This document shows positions 53,762 through 64,000 of a stretch of DNA of 64,000 nucleotides, one piece after another; position 1 is the first letter of the stretch; each line of letters begins with the position of its first letter. The position numbers were made by a program, and so were the translations under genes. A model generated the notes under the pieces. It was not told the origin of the DNA and did not search any database. It saw only the letters and a list, made by a program, of their open reading frames with translations. Source of the DNA: Gonocerus acuteangulatus (Eukaryota > Arthropoda > Insecta > Hemiptera > Coreidae); contig OX328132.1 of the NCBI GenBank assembly GCA_946811695.1, forward strand, positions 93,732,538-93,796,537. Direction: 5' to 3'.

Positions 53762-54765
53762 AGGATTTTGAGTGTTCAAAGTAGAAGCATTGCTCTGAAA
53801 TGAACATGCCTTAACTAAGCCCTCAAAAAGATTATCTCTCCCTTTCATAAGAAATTAATGGAGATGATAATTTTTCGAAGATAATATTCATCCCCCTCGA
53901 GGAAGAATGAAAAACCTCTTTCCTAACCCTTCAAATGCTCTGAGTGCATATATGAGGGCATGAAAAGCAGTGCCCCAGTAGAGATGTGGGGAGGAAAATT
54001 TTCAGCTATGTTTTTCCGGAAAATTTTCCATTTACAAAAAGCAATTTTTTGGTAAATTTGTTCTAGGACATATATGAGCTACCCATATTCTCTTATATTA
54101 GCTAATTTCTGAACCATTTAAACAAATACTACAACTTTTAATTCAACTTTTTAATCCACACGAATAAAATTAAATTTGATTATGTTTTAACTAACCATTG
54201 TCATATTTCTTATGTAATGACTCATAAGAAGTCAATTCTCCCTATTTCATAAGAAAAGAGCACTCACAGAAAATCAATCACCCATTTCTCTTAATATTTG
54301 ATAAACAAGGCTGTAGCAGAAACCAGAAGATGGCTCAACCACTCTGTACTAGATGAAACAGTTTTAAGAAAAGTCGTCTCATTTAAACAACACTAGATTG
54401 GAATTTAAAAAAATCAAAAATAAAAAAAAATCATACTGCTCTCTGTCAGGAATAATGGTTAACCAGCAAAAAAAAAAAAAAAAAAAAAAAATGTTGCCGT
54501 TCTATATTTTGTAGAAGCCCATGAAGGCAACAAGATTATAGGTAAATGCAAATATTTTGATGCAAATAGATTGACAGATTAACACAAGACAAAGCTGCTA
54601 TCAGTTTCACAAAATCTTCATTTGACGAGCGATGACAATGTCATCCTTTCAAATTCTGATTCTTCTTCTGAGCAGAGAGAGAGGAAAAAACATTGTTTTT
54701 TAAACGAAACACAAAGTACTTATCAACCAGTAAGCTTAAGAACTAAAGTTAAATACCTATATAAA
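53762..54765. other. Intergenic or intron sequence with a repeat terminus
   Basis: 53926-53980 is the inverted counterpart of the element end at 26614-26665. An A tract lies at 54470-54491. No coding signal. Confidence 0.4.
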
Positions 54766-55620
54766 AAAAGTCCGACTCGCAGGAACTGTGTCATCTTAGC
54801 GCGGTTACGTTCATATCTCTAGTGCTATTAGTAAAGGAATAGCAGCAGTTATTGGTGGGATTTGATCTTTCGTGAAAAATATAAAATAAAATCTCGAAGA
54901 GAAAAGAGATTTAAGGCGCCACAACAGGAAACTGACAGTATCATGGCGACTTCCCCCACCTTCTCAACGTTCACTGTTGGAAGCACTATAACAATGTTTC
55001 ACATTTTCTTACCTTTTTTTAGTCAAATACTCATTTTACTGTTAAATGCAATTAAAATAAGCTACAACCAGTCAAAACGTTAGGTAAACAGATACAAAAA
55101 AACCTTTAAAAGAGCAAAACTAACAATTGCGAATTTTCAAGTCCTTATTTTTCCGATTGAAATCACCCCATCGAAAATTACATCAGAATCTTTTTTCTAG
55201 GGAATTTAGTAAGCTTTCTAATAGTCACCATCCACTTACCTCAATTTCTCAACTGTTTTCGAAATATTTTAGAAAATATACGAAAATCCTAAAACTTTTC
55301 ATGCCTGTTAATGAAATATTTTATTTCTAGTACTTCCTTAACTCCAAAATTTACCTATCATAGATTAGATGAATAAGGTCTGGAACAAGTTTCAACTGAA
55401 TTAATCGTTTCTGAAAACTCAAAGTGAAAATTAGTTTGGAAAAGTAGGCGTTTCAATGTCTCTCAAAAATGGTTATAGGTATCGCTTTAAAAATGGGTTC
55501 ATTAGTTTTTCTGCATCAAGAAACCTATAAAACGAGTACCTGCAAGCATGTGGTCAACCTCGTAAGCGGGTTTTCTCCCTATGGAGGGAGGAGGAACCAC
55601 ACTAAAAATATGCAAATCGA
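54766..55620 (+). repeat. Large unclassified dispersed repeat, copy B
   Basis: Begins AAAAAGTCCGACTCGCAGGA, followed by AAGGCGCCACAACAGGAAAC and one copy of the 300-bp subrepeat (55120-55370). It ends with TCAACCTCGTAAGCGGGTTT and CTCCCTATGGAGGGAGGAGG. Same order as copy A but shorter. Confidence 0.65.
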
Positions 55621-55930
55621 TCAAATAACGAATTAATTGAAAAAACTAAAAATCTAATGATGAAAATATTTGTGTTTAGGAAAATAAATTAATAATACAA
55701 ATTAAATTAAAGGAACACATATTCTCGAATTGTTCATTTAATTTAATAAAATCATATTGTTCCAGAGTTAGATGCTTGTAAAATTGCGATCAAAATCATA
55801 TATAGTATTTGATTTTTTCCCATAAATTCTTGAATGTATTAACTTCGATCATTTGTTCTGATTTTCATCACATTTTAGCACGGTTCTTCCCTTGCTCCAT
55901 AGGGAGGAAACCGCTTGTGAGGTTGACCTC
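55553..55930. repeat. Inverted repeat of the large-repeat tail
   Basis: 55553-55600 and 55878-55930 are inverted copies (GGTCAACCTC...AAGCGG...CTCCCTATGGAG). Each also contains a small self-complementary core, so a stem with a 280-base loop is possible. Confidence 0.7.
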
Positions 55931-56017
55931 ATGACGCAGTCCGGAAGTGCAACCTATAAAATTTCTCGTTTCAGAACCCGTTGATCTCGAAAATAACGCT
56001 GCCTCAAATTTGTATGT

Positions 56018-56022
<5 letters not shown>
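55870..56022 (-). repeat. Large unclassified repeat, inverted tail
   Basis: The minus-strand version of the copy A tail at 49455-49600, including the phrase for TATTTTCGAGATCAACGGGTT and the adjoining TA run. Confidence 0.65.

Positions 56023-56082
<60 letters not shown>
56023..56082. repeat. TA microsatellite
   Basis: About 60 bp of TA. Confidence 0.95.
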
Positions 56083-57042
<960 letters not shown>

Positions 57043-57199
57043 TGGAGCAACATTCGCATGGGAAAATTAGTAACGGGGACGTTTTAGAGTTGATATGCTT
57101 GCATGTATTCGTTTAATAAGTTCTCTAACGTAGGAAACCAAATTAAACCATTTTTAAGACGATATGTTAAATGTTCGTTATGTATGGAGTTAATGACGT

Positions 57200-57558
57200 T
57201 GTGACAGGCCAGATAATAAATAAATAAAATTATAAAAAATATTCTTCTTTATTAAAATAAAATAAATAATGCGCAACTGATGATAAATAAAAATAAATCA
57301 AAGTAAAAGTCTCCCTGTCCAATTCACCACACAAACACGACACACTGATTTCGGGAACAACCAAGGAATGCTTCAGAGAAACACGAGGTACTCCCTAACA
57401 TCTGATGAGCTAGAAATTCATTACCCGCGCAAGCAATTAATCATTAATTTAGTAATTAGTCAGTTGCAGGCCGTGGTTCACTGATAATAGATTTGCCGCG
57501 AGCTTGGCGGGTGAGTTTGACAGCGAGTGCAGTGGGAGGTTACAGTGCGGTTGCTACA
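57200..57558 (-). repeat. 3' LTR of gypsy copy 2
   Basis: 359 bp, TGT...ACA. Three single-base differences from 61588-61946, under 1 percent, so a young insertion. Confidence 0.95.
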
Positions 57559-57573
57559 TCACTCCCCTCCGAT
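57559..57573 (-). promoter_or_regulatory. Polypurine tract of gypsy copy 2
   Basis: The minus strand reads ATCGGAGGGGAGTGA immediately before the 3' LTR. Confidence 0.8.
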
Positions 57574-57576
57574 GGG

Positions 57577-59469
57577 TCAGTCGCGGAACCTTACGGGCAA
57601 TTGGATCTTGCGTCCTCGTCGGGTGGTATACCTGTTGGGTTGACGTTCTGCGACTGGATCATTGTCTGCAGGTTCTTTAAGTGGTGAGGGTGGAGCCGTA
57701 GGATGTTCTGAGGTGGATTGCTGCGTTGCGGTGTCAGGATCCTCTAAGATGTAAGCTGGCTTCAGGCGGTCGACTGATACCGTCTTGGTACCAGAAGGCA
57801 GCATGATATCGAAGGTCTTCTCTTCGCGTTTTATGACGGTATGTGGACCAGAATAGGGTGGCGTCAGCGGTTGGCGAACAGCGTAGTCTCGGAGGAAGAC
57901 GTGGGTGCACTTTCTTAAGTCTTTATGGACGAATGCAGGTTTTGAACTGCTGCGATGGGGGGCTGGGCGTAGCAACTTCATGTGGTCCCTAAGCTTGTTC
58001 AAGAACACATGGACGTCTTCAGGTCTGGTACAGGCCTCCAGCATCTCTCCCGGAAGTCGCAGGGGTTGTCCCAGTGTCATCTCAGCTGCGCTGCAGGAAT
58101 TATCGTCTCTGACTGCTGCTCGAAGACCCAGAAGAACTGTTGGGAGTAATTCCGTCCAGTTTCTGGAATCAATGAGATGTGCCTTGAGTGCTGCTTTCAA
58201 CGTCCGATGCCATCTTTCCACACAGCCGTTAGCCTGCGGGTGATAGGCGGTCGTCCTGCTGCGTCGAGATCCCAGAATCTGAGAGAGAAATCTGAACAGT
58301 TCGCTCTCAAATTGTCTCCCCTGGTCCGTAGTTATTCGCGCCGGGACGCCGAAACGACTGATCCAGACACGGTGAAACGCTTTCGAAATTGTTCCCGCAG
58401 AGATTTCTTCTAGTGGTTCTGCCTCTGGCCAGCGGGAGAATCGATCTACCATCGTGAGGCAGTAACTTTTCCCCTCTGAAGCGGGCAGGGGTCCTATGAT
58501 GTCGAGATGGACGTGAGAGAATCTGCTCACTGGTGCGAAGGTGCCTGGTGGCGTGATCGTGTGGCGTTGCACTTTCGATCTTTGACAAGCGACACATGAT
58601 CGGCTCCAAGAAGCAATGTCCACATTCATGCTTGGCCAGAAAAATCTCTGAGCGATCAGGCGCCTGGAACCGCGGATTCCTGGGTGACTGAGGCCGTGGA
58701 GTTTTTGGAAAACATCGTGTCTCAGGCTGGCTGGCACGTAAGGACGAAGCTTAGTCATCGAAGTCTCGCATAGCAGGGGTCTCTTGGTGGATGGTGGATG
58801 CAGGCATTTGAGATGGAGTGCAGGATTCTGCAAGAGTTCAGGAATGGTTGGATCCGCTTCCTGTTTCTCCGCCATGAAGTCCATATCGTCTGCAGTGTCG
58901 ATTCCTTCCATGCGAGATAATGTGTCAGCGACGATATTCTCCGTACCTGATACATGGCGAATGTCGGTAGTAAACTGACTAATGTAATTGGCTAGCCGAA
59001 TTCGCAGAGGTGTTGCAGTTTGTTGCCGTTGCGTGAACATGTGCAATAGAGGCTTGTGGTCGGTAAAAATAATTACATTACGACCCTCAATAATGGGACG
59101 AAAGTGTCGGATTGCTCGGTGAACTGCAAGCAATTCGCGGTCGTACGTTGAATATTTTTGCTCCGCTTGAGTTAGGGCTTTAGAAAAAAATCCGAGAGGT
59201 CTCCAGCCTGACCCTTCTCGCTGCTGTAGTACTGCACCGATTGCCGTGTTAGAGGCGTCGCAGGCAATGGATATGTCTCCATTCTCCTTCGGGTGAGCAA
59301 GCGATACTGCTTCAGTGATGTCACGCCGGCACTGGTGAAAAGCAGCCTCGGTCTCTGGGGTCCATTCGATGGGCGTTATATCCTTTTTCTTCGCTGTTCC
59401 AACGAGTTCGTGGAGGATTCTTTGGTTTTCGGCAGCTCTCGGTATACAACGTCGGTAAAAATTAAGCAT
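57577..59469 (-). CDS. RNase H and integrase of gypsy copy 2 Pol
   Basis: A 630-residue frame that starts in the RT thumb/connection (MLNFYRRCIPRA). RNase H: ACDASNTAIGAVLQQ. Integrase: His/Cys zinc region (LHGLSHPGIRG, CVACQRSKVQRH), then the DDE residues in HVHLDIIGPLP, TTDQGRQFES and ANGCVERWHRTLK. The C-terminal domain (GPHTVIKREEKTF) binds DNA. It ends 19 bases before the LTR. The first Met is internal: the frame is the continuation of the upstream pol ORF after a one-base deletion near 59486, so the two frames were one polyprotein. Confidence 0.93.
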   Translation of the reverse strand: MLNFYRRCIPRAAENQRILHELVGTAKKKDITPIEWTPETEAAFHQCRRDITEAVSLAHPKENGDISIACDASNTAIGAVLQQREGSGWRPLGFFSKALTQAEQKYSTYDRELLAVHRAIRHFRPIIEGRNVIIFTDHKPLLHMFTQRQQTATPLRIRLANYISQFTTDIRHVSGTENIVADTLSRMEGIDTADDMDFMAEKQEADPTIPELLQNPALHLKCLHPPSTKRPLLCETSMTKLRPYVPASLRHDVFQKLHGLSHPGIRGSRRLIAQRFFWPSMNVDIASWSRSCVACQRSKVQRHTITPPGTFAPVSRFSHVHLDIIGPLPASEGKSYCLTMVDRFSRWPEAEPLEEISAGTISKAFHRVWISRFGVPARITTDQGRQFESELFRFLSQILGSRRSRTTAYHPQANGCVERWHRTLKAALKAHLIDSRNWTELLPTVLLGLRAAVRDDNSCSAAEMTLGQPLRLPGEMLEACTRPEDVHVFLNKLRDHMKLLRPAPHRSSSKPAFVHKDLRKCTHVFLRDYAVRQPLTPPYSGPHTVIKREEKTFDIMLPSGTKTVSVDRLKPAYILEDPDTATQQSTSEHPTAPPSPLKEPADNDPVAERQPNRYTTRRGRKIQLPVRFRD

Positions 59470-60743
59470 GCCAAGGAATCTTTTAGTTGACCTTTGTTAG
59501 TAGGGCGAGGAAATTGGGCGATCTCGTTCACCTTGGATGGTAGTGGCTTAGCTCCTTGTGAGTCCACGATGAATCCTAGGAATTCAATCTGCGGTTGGCA
59601 GAAAATACATTTCTGTGGATTAATGGTTAATCCGTGTTCGGCGAGCAGCTTGAAAACGTCTTCTAAATGGCCACGGTGCTCCTTTTCGGACGACGACGCT
59701 ACCAATATGTCGTCGAGGTAAACGAAAACAAAGGGTAGTGAGAGGATGCTATCCATAAGGCGTTGGAAGGTTTGGGCTGCGTTGCGCAGGCCAAAACACA
59801 TAACCCGAATTTCGAAGAGGCCGAAAGGAGTTATTACGGCCGTTTTCTCTATGTCCTCTTCGGCAACAGGAACTTGATAGTAAGCTCTATTCAGGTCTAT
59901 TTTGCTGAAAATCTGCTTGTTTCTCAGGTTGGTATTCATATCCTGAATATTAGGTACACTGTAGCGATCTGGTAGGGTCTGGGCGTTGAGGCGGCGGTAG
60001 TCGCCACAAAAGCGCATGCTTCCATCCTTTTTCATTACTATATGTAATGGGCTTGCCCATGGACTCTTCGACGGCCTACATATGCCTTCTTCGACCATCC
60101 TTTGGAATTCCCGGCGTGCAGCATTGTACCTGTTCGGAGGGAGTCGTCTGGCCTTACAATTCGTAGGTGGCCCTTTCGTTTCAATATAGTGCCGGATGGG
60201 ATGCTTTGGTTCCTGTGGGATGGTTGTCGGGCGAGTGATGGACGGGTATTTCCTCAATAGTCCGTTGTACCACTGTCCTGGTGGCACGGCGTATACTGAC
60301 GGTGTGGAGGTCTTCGCCAGTGTTCCTCGAGTCGTAAGGCCGGTTTTGGAGTCAATCAACTGGCGTCCGCTCAGATCCACTAGAATCTGGTGATGGAAGA
60401 GGAGATCAGCTCCTACTATAGGCTGGCTGACGTCGGCTATGATGAATGTCCACGGTAGTGGTCTCCGTAGTCCCAAGTTCAGGATCTTCTTCACCTCTCC
60501 ATAAGTCCTTATAGGTGTCCCGTTAGCCGCGTAGAGAGTGAATGAAGACTGTTCTCGGCGGTCTCGTCGTCGATGAGGAAAAACAGAGATAGAAGCACCC
60601 GTGTCAACTAGATATCTGTCTCCTGTAGTCTTCTCGGTCACGAATAGGCGGCGGTGGGGGACGTCAGCGACGGAGTCCGCCTCCTCGGTCGCTAATATTA
60701 GTTTCCCTGTTCCTTGGATTTCCACGAGCAGGGCTGTCGACAC
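59376..60743 (-). CDS. Protease and reverse transcriptase of gypsy copy 2 Pol
   Basis: A 455-residue frame: protease LVDTGASISVFP (about residues 46-57), then RT with RFCGDYRRLNAQTLPDRYSV and the catalytic YLDD (FVYLDDILVAS). The last about 30 residues are out-of-frame junk after the deletion near 59486. It overlaps gag by 46 bases in the -1 frame, as in copy 1, implying the same -1 frameshift expression. Confidence 0.92.
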   Translation of the reverse strand: MSTALLVEIQGTGKLILATEEADSVADVPHRRLFVTEKTTGDRYLVDTGASISVFPHRRRDRREQSSFTLYAANGTPIRTYGEVKKILNLGLRRPLPWTFIIADVSQPIVGADLLFHHQILVDLSGRQLIDSKTGLTTRGTLAKTSTPSVYAVPPGQWYNGLLRKYPSITRPTTIPQEPKHPIRHYIETKGPPTNCKARRLPPNRYNAARREFQRMVEEGICRPSKSPWASPLHIVMKKDGSMRFCGDYRRLNAQTLPDRYSVPNIQDMNTNLRNKQIFSKIDLNRAYYQVPVAEEDIEKTAVITPFGLFEIRVMCFGLRNAAQTFQRLMDSILSLPFVFVYLDDILVASSSEKEHRGHLEDVFKLLAEHGLTINPQKCIFCQPQIEFLGFIVDSQGAKPLPSKVNEIAQFPRPTNKGQLKDSLACLIFTDVVYRELPKTKESSTNSLEQRRKRI

Positions 60744-61510
60744 TTGCGGGCTCGCTCGCGAAATTTGTCATGGTAAAAACAGAGCTGTCTATCTCGACTA
60801 GCAGAGCGGTTCCGTCGTCGGTTCTGCGATTGGCTCCGGTTCCGTCGTGAAATCTGGCTTTTCAGCTCGCTCACTTCCAGGGTCAATTTTTGTATCATCT
60901 CTTCCAGATGAGACGTTTGCAGAGCGGCGTGGGTGGTGGTGGTGTGGGATGGTGAAATTTGGCTAACACTCGGCTCATATATTTCGGCGATCCGGTCGGC
61001 AATTTCGGCTATCTTGTCGAGCTGGGTCTCAGTAGTCGCTGCCAGTGTTGCTTGCATTCGCTCCGGCAATGCACGTAGCCAAATCGATCGTAGAAGGTCG
61101 GTTGGGAAGGAATGGCCTGCCAATCTTCTTAATTCGATTAAAAAATGGGATGGTCTTTCGCCGTCACTAAGTCGCCTATCTTCTAATAGTTTTTTTGTTC
61201 GGAGATTCTCCGATTCTGCAAAAATGTTTATTAGGCGCTCTTTCAGTGATTCGTAGGGAGTCTCTGTGGGATTTTTCACTATATCACTAACATGTTTTAA
61301 CACATCGTAGTCTATATGTGACAAAACAGTTTGAAATTTCATTCGCGAAGATGTGATCTTGCTCGTCGCAAACACAGATTCCGCTTGACAAAACCACAAT
61401 TCAGGGTCTGCTCGCCAGAAAGGTGACATTCGAAAAGTCGCTGAGAATCCAGCAGCTTCTGGCATCACATCTTCCTTTTTTTCAGTTTCTTGGGTTTCTC
61501 TCCCAGTCAT
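60698..61510 (-). CDS. Gag-like protein of gypsy copy 2
   Basis: 270 residues beginning MTGRETQE. Capsid-like start with FWRADPELWFCQAESVF. The tail is Ser/Arg-rich with a C-x3-H-x9-C-x3-C cluster (CFYHDKF...CRQPCSWK), as in the gag at 3261-4124. It begins about 80 bases after the 5' LTR. It forms the element's particle and binds its RNA. Confidence 0.88.
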   Translation of the reverse strand: MTGRETQETEKKEDVMPEAAGFSATFRMSPFWRADPELWFCQAESVFATSKITSSRMKFQTVLSHIDYDVLKHVSDIVKNPTETPYESLKERLINIFAESENLRTKKLLEDRRLSDGERPSHFLIELRRLAGHSFPTDLLRSIWLRALPERMQATLAATTETQLDKIAEIADRIAEIYEPSVSQISPSHTTTTHAALQTSHLEEMIQKLTLEVSELKSQISRRNRSQSQNRRRNRSASRDRQLCFYHDKFRERARKCRQPCSWKSKEQGN

Positions 61511-61572
61511 AATGACGAACGAAAAATAATAAAGAAAATAAAGCTTGAAAATGAAATAATAAAACGACTCAC

Positions 61573-61586
61573 CGTCGGGGTCACCA
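61573..61586 (-). promoter_or_regulatory. tRNA-Trp-type primer-binding site of gypsy copy 2
   Basis: One base after the 5' LTR the sense strand reads TGGTGACCCCGACG, complementary to the last 14 bases of animal tRNA-Trp with CCA (from memory of that tRNA). Confidence 0.75.
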
Positions 61587-61587
61587 C

Positions 61588-61946
61588 TGTGACAGGCCAG
61601 ATAATAAATAAATAAAATGATAAAAAATATTCTTCTTTATTAAAATAAAATAAATAATGCGCAACTGATGATAAATAAAAATAAATCAAAGTAAAAGTCT
61701 CCCTGTCCAATTCACCACACAAACACGACACACTGATTTCGGGAACAACCAAGGAATGCTTCAGAGAAACACGAGGTACTCCCTAACAGCTGATGAGCTA
61801 GAAATTCATTACCCGCGCAAGCAATTAATCATTAATTTAGTAATTAGTCAGTTGCAGGCCGTGGTTCACTGATAATAGATTTGCCGCGAGCTTGGCGGGT
61901 GAGTTTGACAGCTAGTGCAGTGGGAGGTTACAGTGCGGTTGCTACA
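61588..61946 (-). repeat. 5' LTR of gypsy copy 2
   Basis: 359 bp, three differences from the 3' LTR at 57200-57558. Should contain the element promoter on the minus strand. Confidence 0.95.
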
Positions 61947-61950
61947 ACGT

Positions 61951-62385
61951 ATTAAAAAAAAAAGTATTAATATACATGAAAAGTTTTGGAATCTTTTTAT
62001 GTTATCCTTAATATCTTGAAAACGGTTGGAAAATTACGGTATCTGGAACATAACCATTCTAAGGGTTACTTCTCTAGAAAAAAATGTTTCTGAAGTAATT
62101 TTGCATGGAGCAATGTCAATCGGAGAAAATCTAAAATCTTCGAAATTGCTAGATTTGTTCATTGTTCAACAGAGGTTTGTCAGCATTTACCTAACATTTT
62201 AATAGCGCGCATAGAGAATGTTGGAGTCATTTCCGCTTAGGATACTGTCAGTTTACAGTTGTGGCGCCTTAAACTTCCTCCTCTTGGAGATTCTTTCCTT
62301 TACTAATGAGTCTAGAGATATGAAAAGCACCGCCCTAAGATGACGCAGTTCCTGAGTCGGAATTTTTATGTTAATTCAGCTTTTT
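61951..62385 (-). repeat. Large unclassified dispersed repeat, copy C (inverted)
   Basis: The minus strand shows, in order, the CCGACTCAGGAACTGCGTCA start (62370-62345), the GGCGCCACAACTGTAAACTG block (about 62270) and the 300-bp subrepeat (62165-61955). Gypsy copy 2 landed at its left end. Confidence 0.65.
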
Positions 62386-62684
62386 TATGAAATGTGTCAC
62401 TGTCATTAATATAAAAATTAATCTTATGTTTTTATAGAGAAGAGAATTATGCAGTTACATTAAAAAATATTTTGTTTTCATTTAGGATAAGTTCATACAT
62501 CAATTTAGCAAATAAAATATGTTGCCCAATGTGGCATTCTTTAATTAATTACTGAAATATTATATATGCATTAGAGTTATTATAAAGAGATTATTATATT
62601 TTAGCTTTCAGCTATTTACATGATTAAAAACTTTTAAATCACATTTATATGCTTTGTTCATTATAATATTGCTTCTTATTTTAG
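62386..62684. other. AT-rich sequence before the candidate last exon
   Basis: A possible 16-base mini-exon at 62438-62453 (after TTTTTATAG, before GTTACA) would link exon n to 62685 in phase, but this is weak. Confidence 0.2.
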
Positions 62685-62765
62685 TTGGAAGGGGGAAAAC
62701 TCAAACGGGTGTCCTATGCATCATATAATATAGTTGATACAAATACTCCAGTGTTGCTTACTTGA
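62685..62765 (+). CDS. Candidate terminal exon of the cep135-like gene
   Basis: After the good acceptor CTTCTTATTTTAG a frame reads LEGGKLKRVSYASYNIVDTN and stops at TGA 62763-62765. Position (next non-repeat sequence after exon n) and protein-like composition favour it. Against it: exon n ends in phase 2, so a direct splice would give another frame (SWKGENSNGC...), and a linking exon is needed. Uncertain. Confidence 0.3.
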   Translation: MEGGKLKRVSYASYNIVDTNTPVLLT

Positions 62766-62903
62766 AGTCTCTAGCAATGAAAGTTTAATTTACAATAACG
62801 CGGACATTTAGCGGCTCGGAAAATTTACCAGAAAATTTTCTGATTCAAAATTTTCCGGCTCTGCTGCTCTCAAGCCTAGGAGGACTGTGGGTAACAGTTC
62901 TGT

Positions 62904-63404
62904 CTAAGAGTTTGAGTCGATTAGATGTGCATTGAGGGCAGTCTTCAGTGTCCTGTGCCATCTCTCCACAACCCCGTTGGACTGTGGGTGGTATGCTGTA
63001 GTTCTACAGCGTCGTGAGCCGAGTAAGTTCAGGAGCCTGTTGAATAGTTCGCTTTCAAATTGGCGCCCTTGGTCAGTTGTGATCCGGGCAGGAACGCCGA
63101 ATCTACAGATCCATGTCCTGTAGAGAGCTGAAGCAACTGTTGTTGCGGAGATGTCCTCGAGGGGTTCTGCTTCGGGCCAGCGTGAATACCTATCCGCCAT
63201 GGTGAGACAATAGCGCTTTCCATCCGATGGCGGCAAGAGCCCGACTATGTCTACGTGGACATGCTCGAATCTGCCGGCTGGAGCGAAGGCACCTGGAGGT
63301 GTTACGGTGTGCCGGTGTATCTTAGAGGGCTGGCAGTTGATGCAGCTCCTAGTCCAGATCGCTAGGTCCGCTTGCATACTTGGCCAGAAATACCTTTGCG
63401 GCAC
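62904..63404 (-). pseudogene. Integrase core of gypsy copy 3
   Basis: A 166-residue frame with RYFWPSMQADLAIW, a CINCQPSKIHRH zinc-binding pair, and the DDE residues in HVHVDIVGLLP, TTDQGRQFES and SNGVVERWHRTLK. It ends at a premature stop in DSNS, before TELLPTV. Confidence 0.85.
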
Positions 63405-63453
63405 CAGGCGGCGAGTCCCCCGAACGCCAGGGTGGCTGAGACTATGAAGCTTT

Positions 63454-64000
63454 TTAAAAACTTCCTAGACGGAGTGTTGGCGGTACATACGGTCGGGCTT
63501 TAGCTGTCGAAACGTCACATAGAAGTGGCTGGTCGAATTGTGGTATGTCGATCAGCTTTAACTGCAGGTTCGGGTTCTTAAGAAGCTCTGGAATCGCCGG
63601 GTCTTCCTGCTGAGCCTGGATGATACTCCCCATATCGTCAGGACCATTTATTGCCTCCAACCGTGAAAGGGTATCCGCTACCTTGTTTTCAGCCCCAGAG
63701 AATGACGAATGTCGCTAGTGAACTGACTAATGATGTTGCAGTCTCGGGCTTCTGGTAAAGGGCATACACGAGCGGCTTGTGGTCCGTCAGTATGCTGAAC
63801 ATACGACCTTCGATGCATAGCCTGAAGTGCTTGACGGCGCTGTAGATGGCAGTGAGCTCGCGGTCTTAGGCAGAGTATCGCTGCTGTGCTGATGTCAGGG
63901 TCCTCGAGAAGAAACCAAGAGGTCGCCAGTGGTATCCCTCACGCCGTTGGAGGACAGCCCCAACCGCGGAGTTAGATGCATCGCAAGCTAGGGTCAATTC
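63454..64000 (-). pseudogene. RNase H and linker of gypsy copy 3
   Basis: The linker frame (63454-63660) is open: MEAINGPDDMGSIIQAQQED, then LCDVSTAKARPYVP. RNase H is visible in broken pieces from 63690 to 64000, ending at the edge with a TLACDASNSAVGAVL-like start. Confidence 0.7.

Larger units (their letters stand above)
57200..61946 (-). mobile_element. Ty3/gypsy LTR retrotransposon, copy 2 (4.75 kb)
   Basis: A full-length gypsy element on the minus strand with 359-bp LTRs (57200-57558 and 61588-61946) that differ at 3 positions, and a 4-bp target duplication ACGT (57196-57199 and 61947-61950). Same layout as copy 1: primer site, Gag, protease-RT, RNase H-integrase, polypurine tract. Related to copy 1 in protein but with unrelated LTRs, so a different family of the same lineage. 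One small deletion splits pol near 59486. It is inserted just upstream (left) of the inverted large-repeat copy. Confidence 0.96.
62864..64000 (-). mobile_element. Truncated Ty3/gypsy element, copy 3
   Basis: The RNase H to integrase part of a third gypsy element, running off the right edge. Homology to copy 2 integrase stops sharply at about 62864 (LLGLRAA), so it lacks the integrase C-terminus and 3' LTR. It is broken by stops and frameshifts: a TAG where copy 2 has Trp, near 62908, and frame changes at about 63450 and 63690-63900. Confidence 0.85.

Overview
This window is AT-rich nuclear DNA of an arthropod, most likely an insect; the species cannot be fixed from sequence alone. There is no bacterial-style gene packing. 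The evidence for an animal genome is a single spliced gene with GT-AG introns spread over about 48 kb, long TA microsatellites, tRNA-derived SINEs, and retroelements of typical arthropod families.

The only host gene I can support runs left to right on the + strand. Fourteen consecutive exons between 4761 and 52613 (about 2.3 kb coding, about 767 codons) join in one open frame with matching intron phases and encode an almost continuous coiled coil. Block order and short signatures fit the centriole protein CEP135 (Bld10), with TSGA10 as the close alternative. The N-terminal exons lie left of the window. The last exon is uncertain; a candidate is at 62685-62765.

The introns are crowded with mobile elements. 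1-4600: a Ty3/gypsy element with identical 131-bp LTRs, inserted into the GIY-YIG endonuclease of a Penelope-like element (PLE). 5.6-7.3 kb: RTE-like LINE and piggyBac-like relics. 8.8-9.5 kb: a TTAA-bounded MITE. 10.7 kb: a tRNA-derived SINE. 11905-17843: a complete I-type LINE with target duplication. 17.9-20.9 kb: a 5'-truncated CR1/L2-like LINE. 23.3-24.4 kb: a LINE tail carrying a nested SINE, both with 15-bp target duplications. 26.8-27.4 kb: a PLE endonuclease with an inverted 5' arm. 29681-37589: a five-unit tandem array of a nearly identical 1.575-kb unit. 38.2-40.8 kb: PLE reverse transcriptase and endonuclease tails. 43160-44729: a 1.57-kb element bounded by inverted PLE terminal repeats. 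46.2-49.7 kb and 54.7-56.1 kb: a large unclassified repeat family, with a hAT-type MITE inside one copy. 57200-61946: a second gypsy element with 359-bp LTRs. 62864-64000: a truncated third gypsy element.

The most interesting structural signals are hammerhead-ribozyme-like motifs (CTGANGA, stem II hairpin, GAAA) in at least four PLE terminal repeats, the young intronic 1.575-kb satellite with repeated small ORFs, and a shared tRNA-Trp-type primer site in the two gypsy elements. I found no convincing wholly new protein system; the candidates for novelty are the tandem array and the inverted-hammerhead element.
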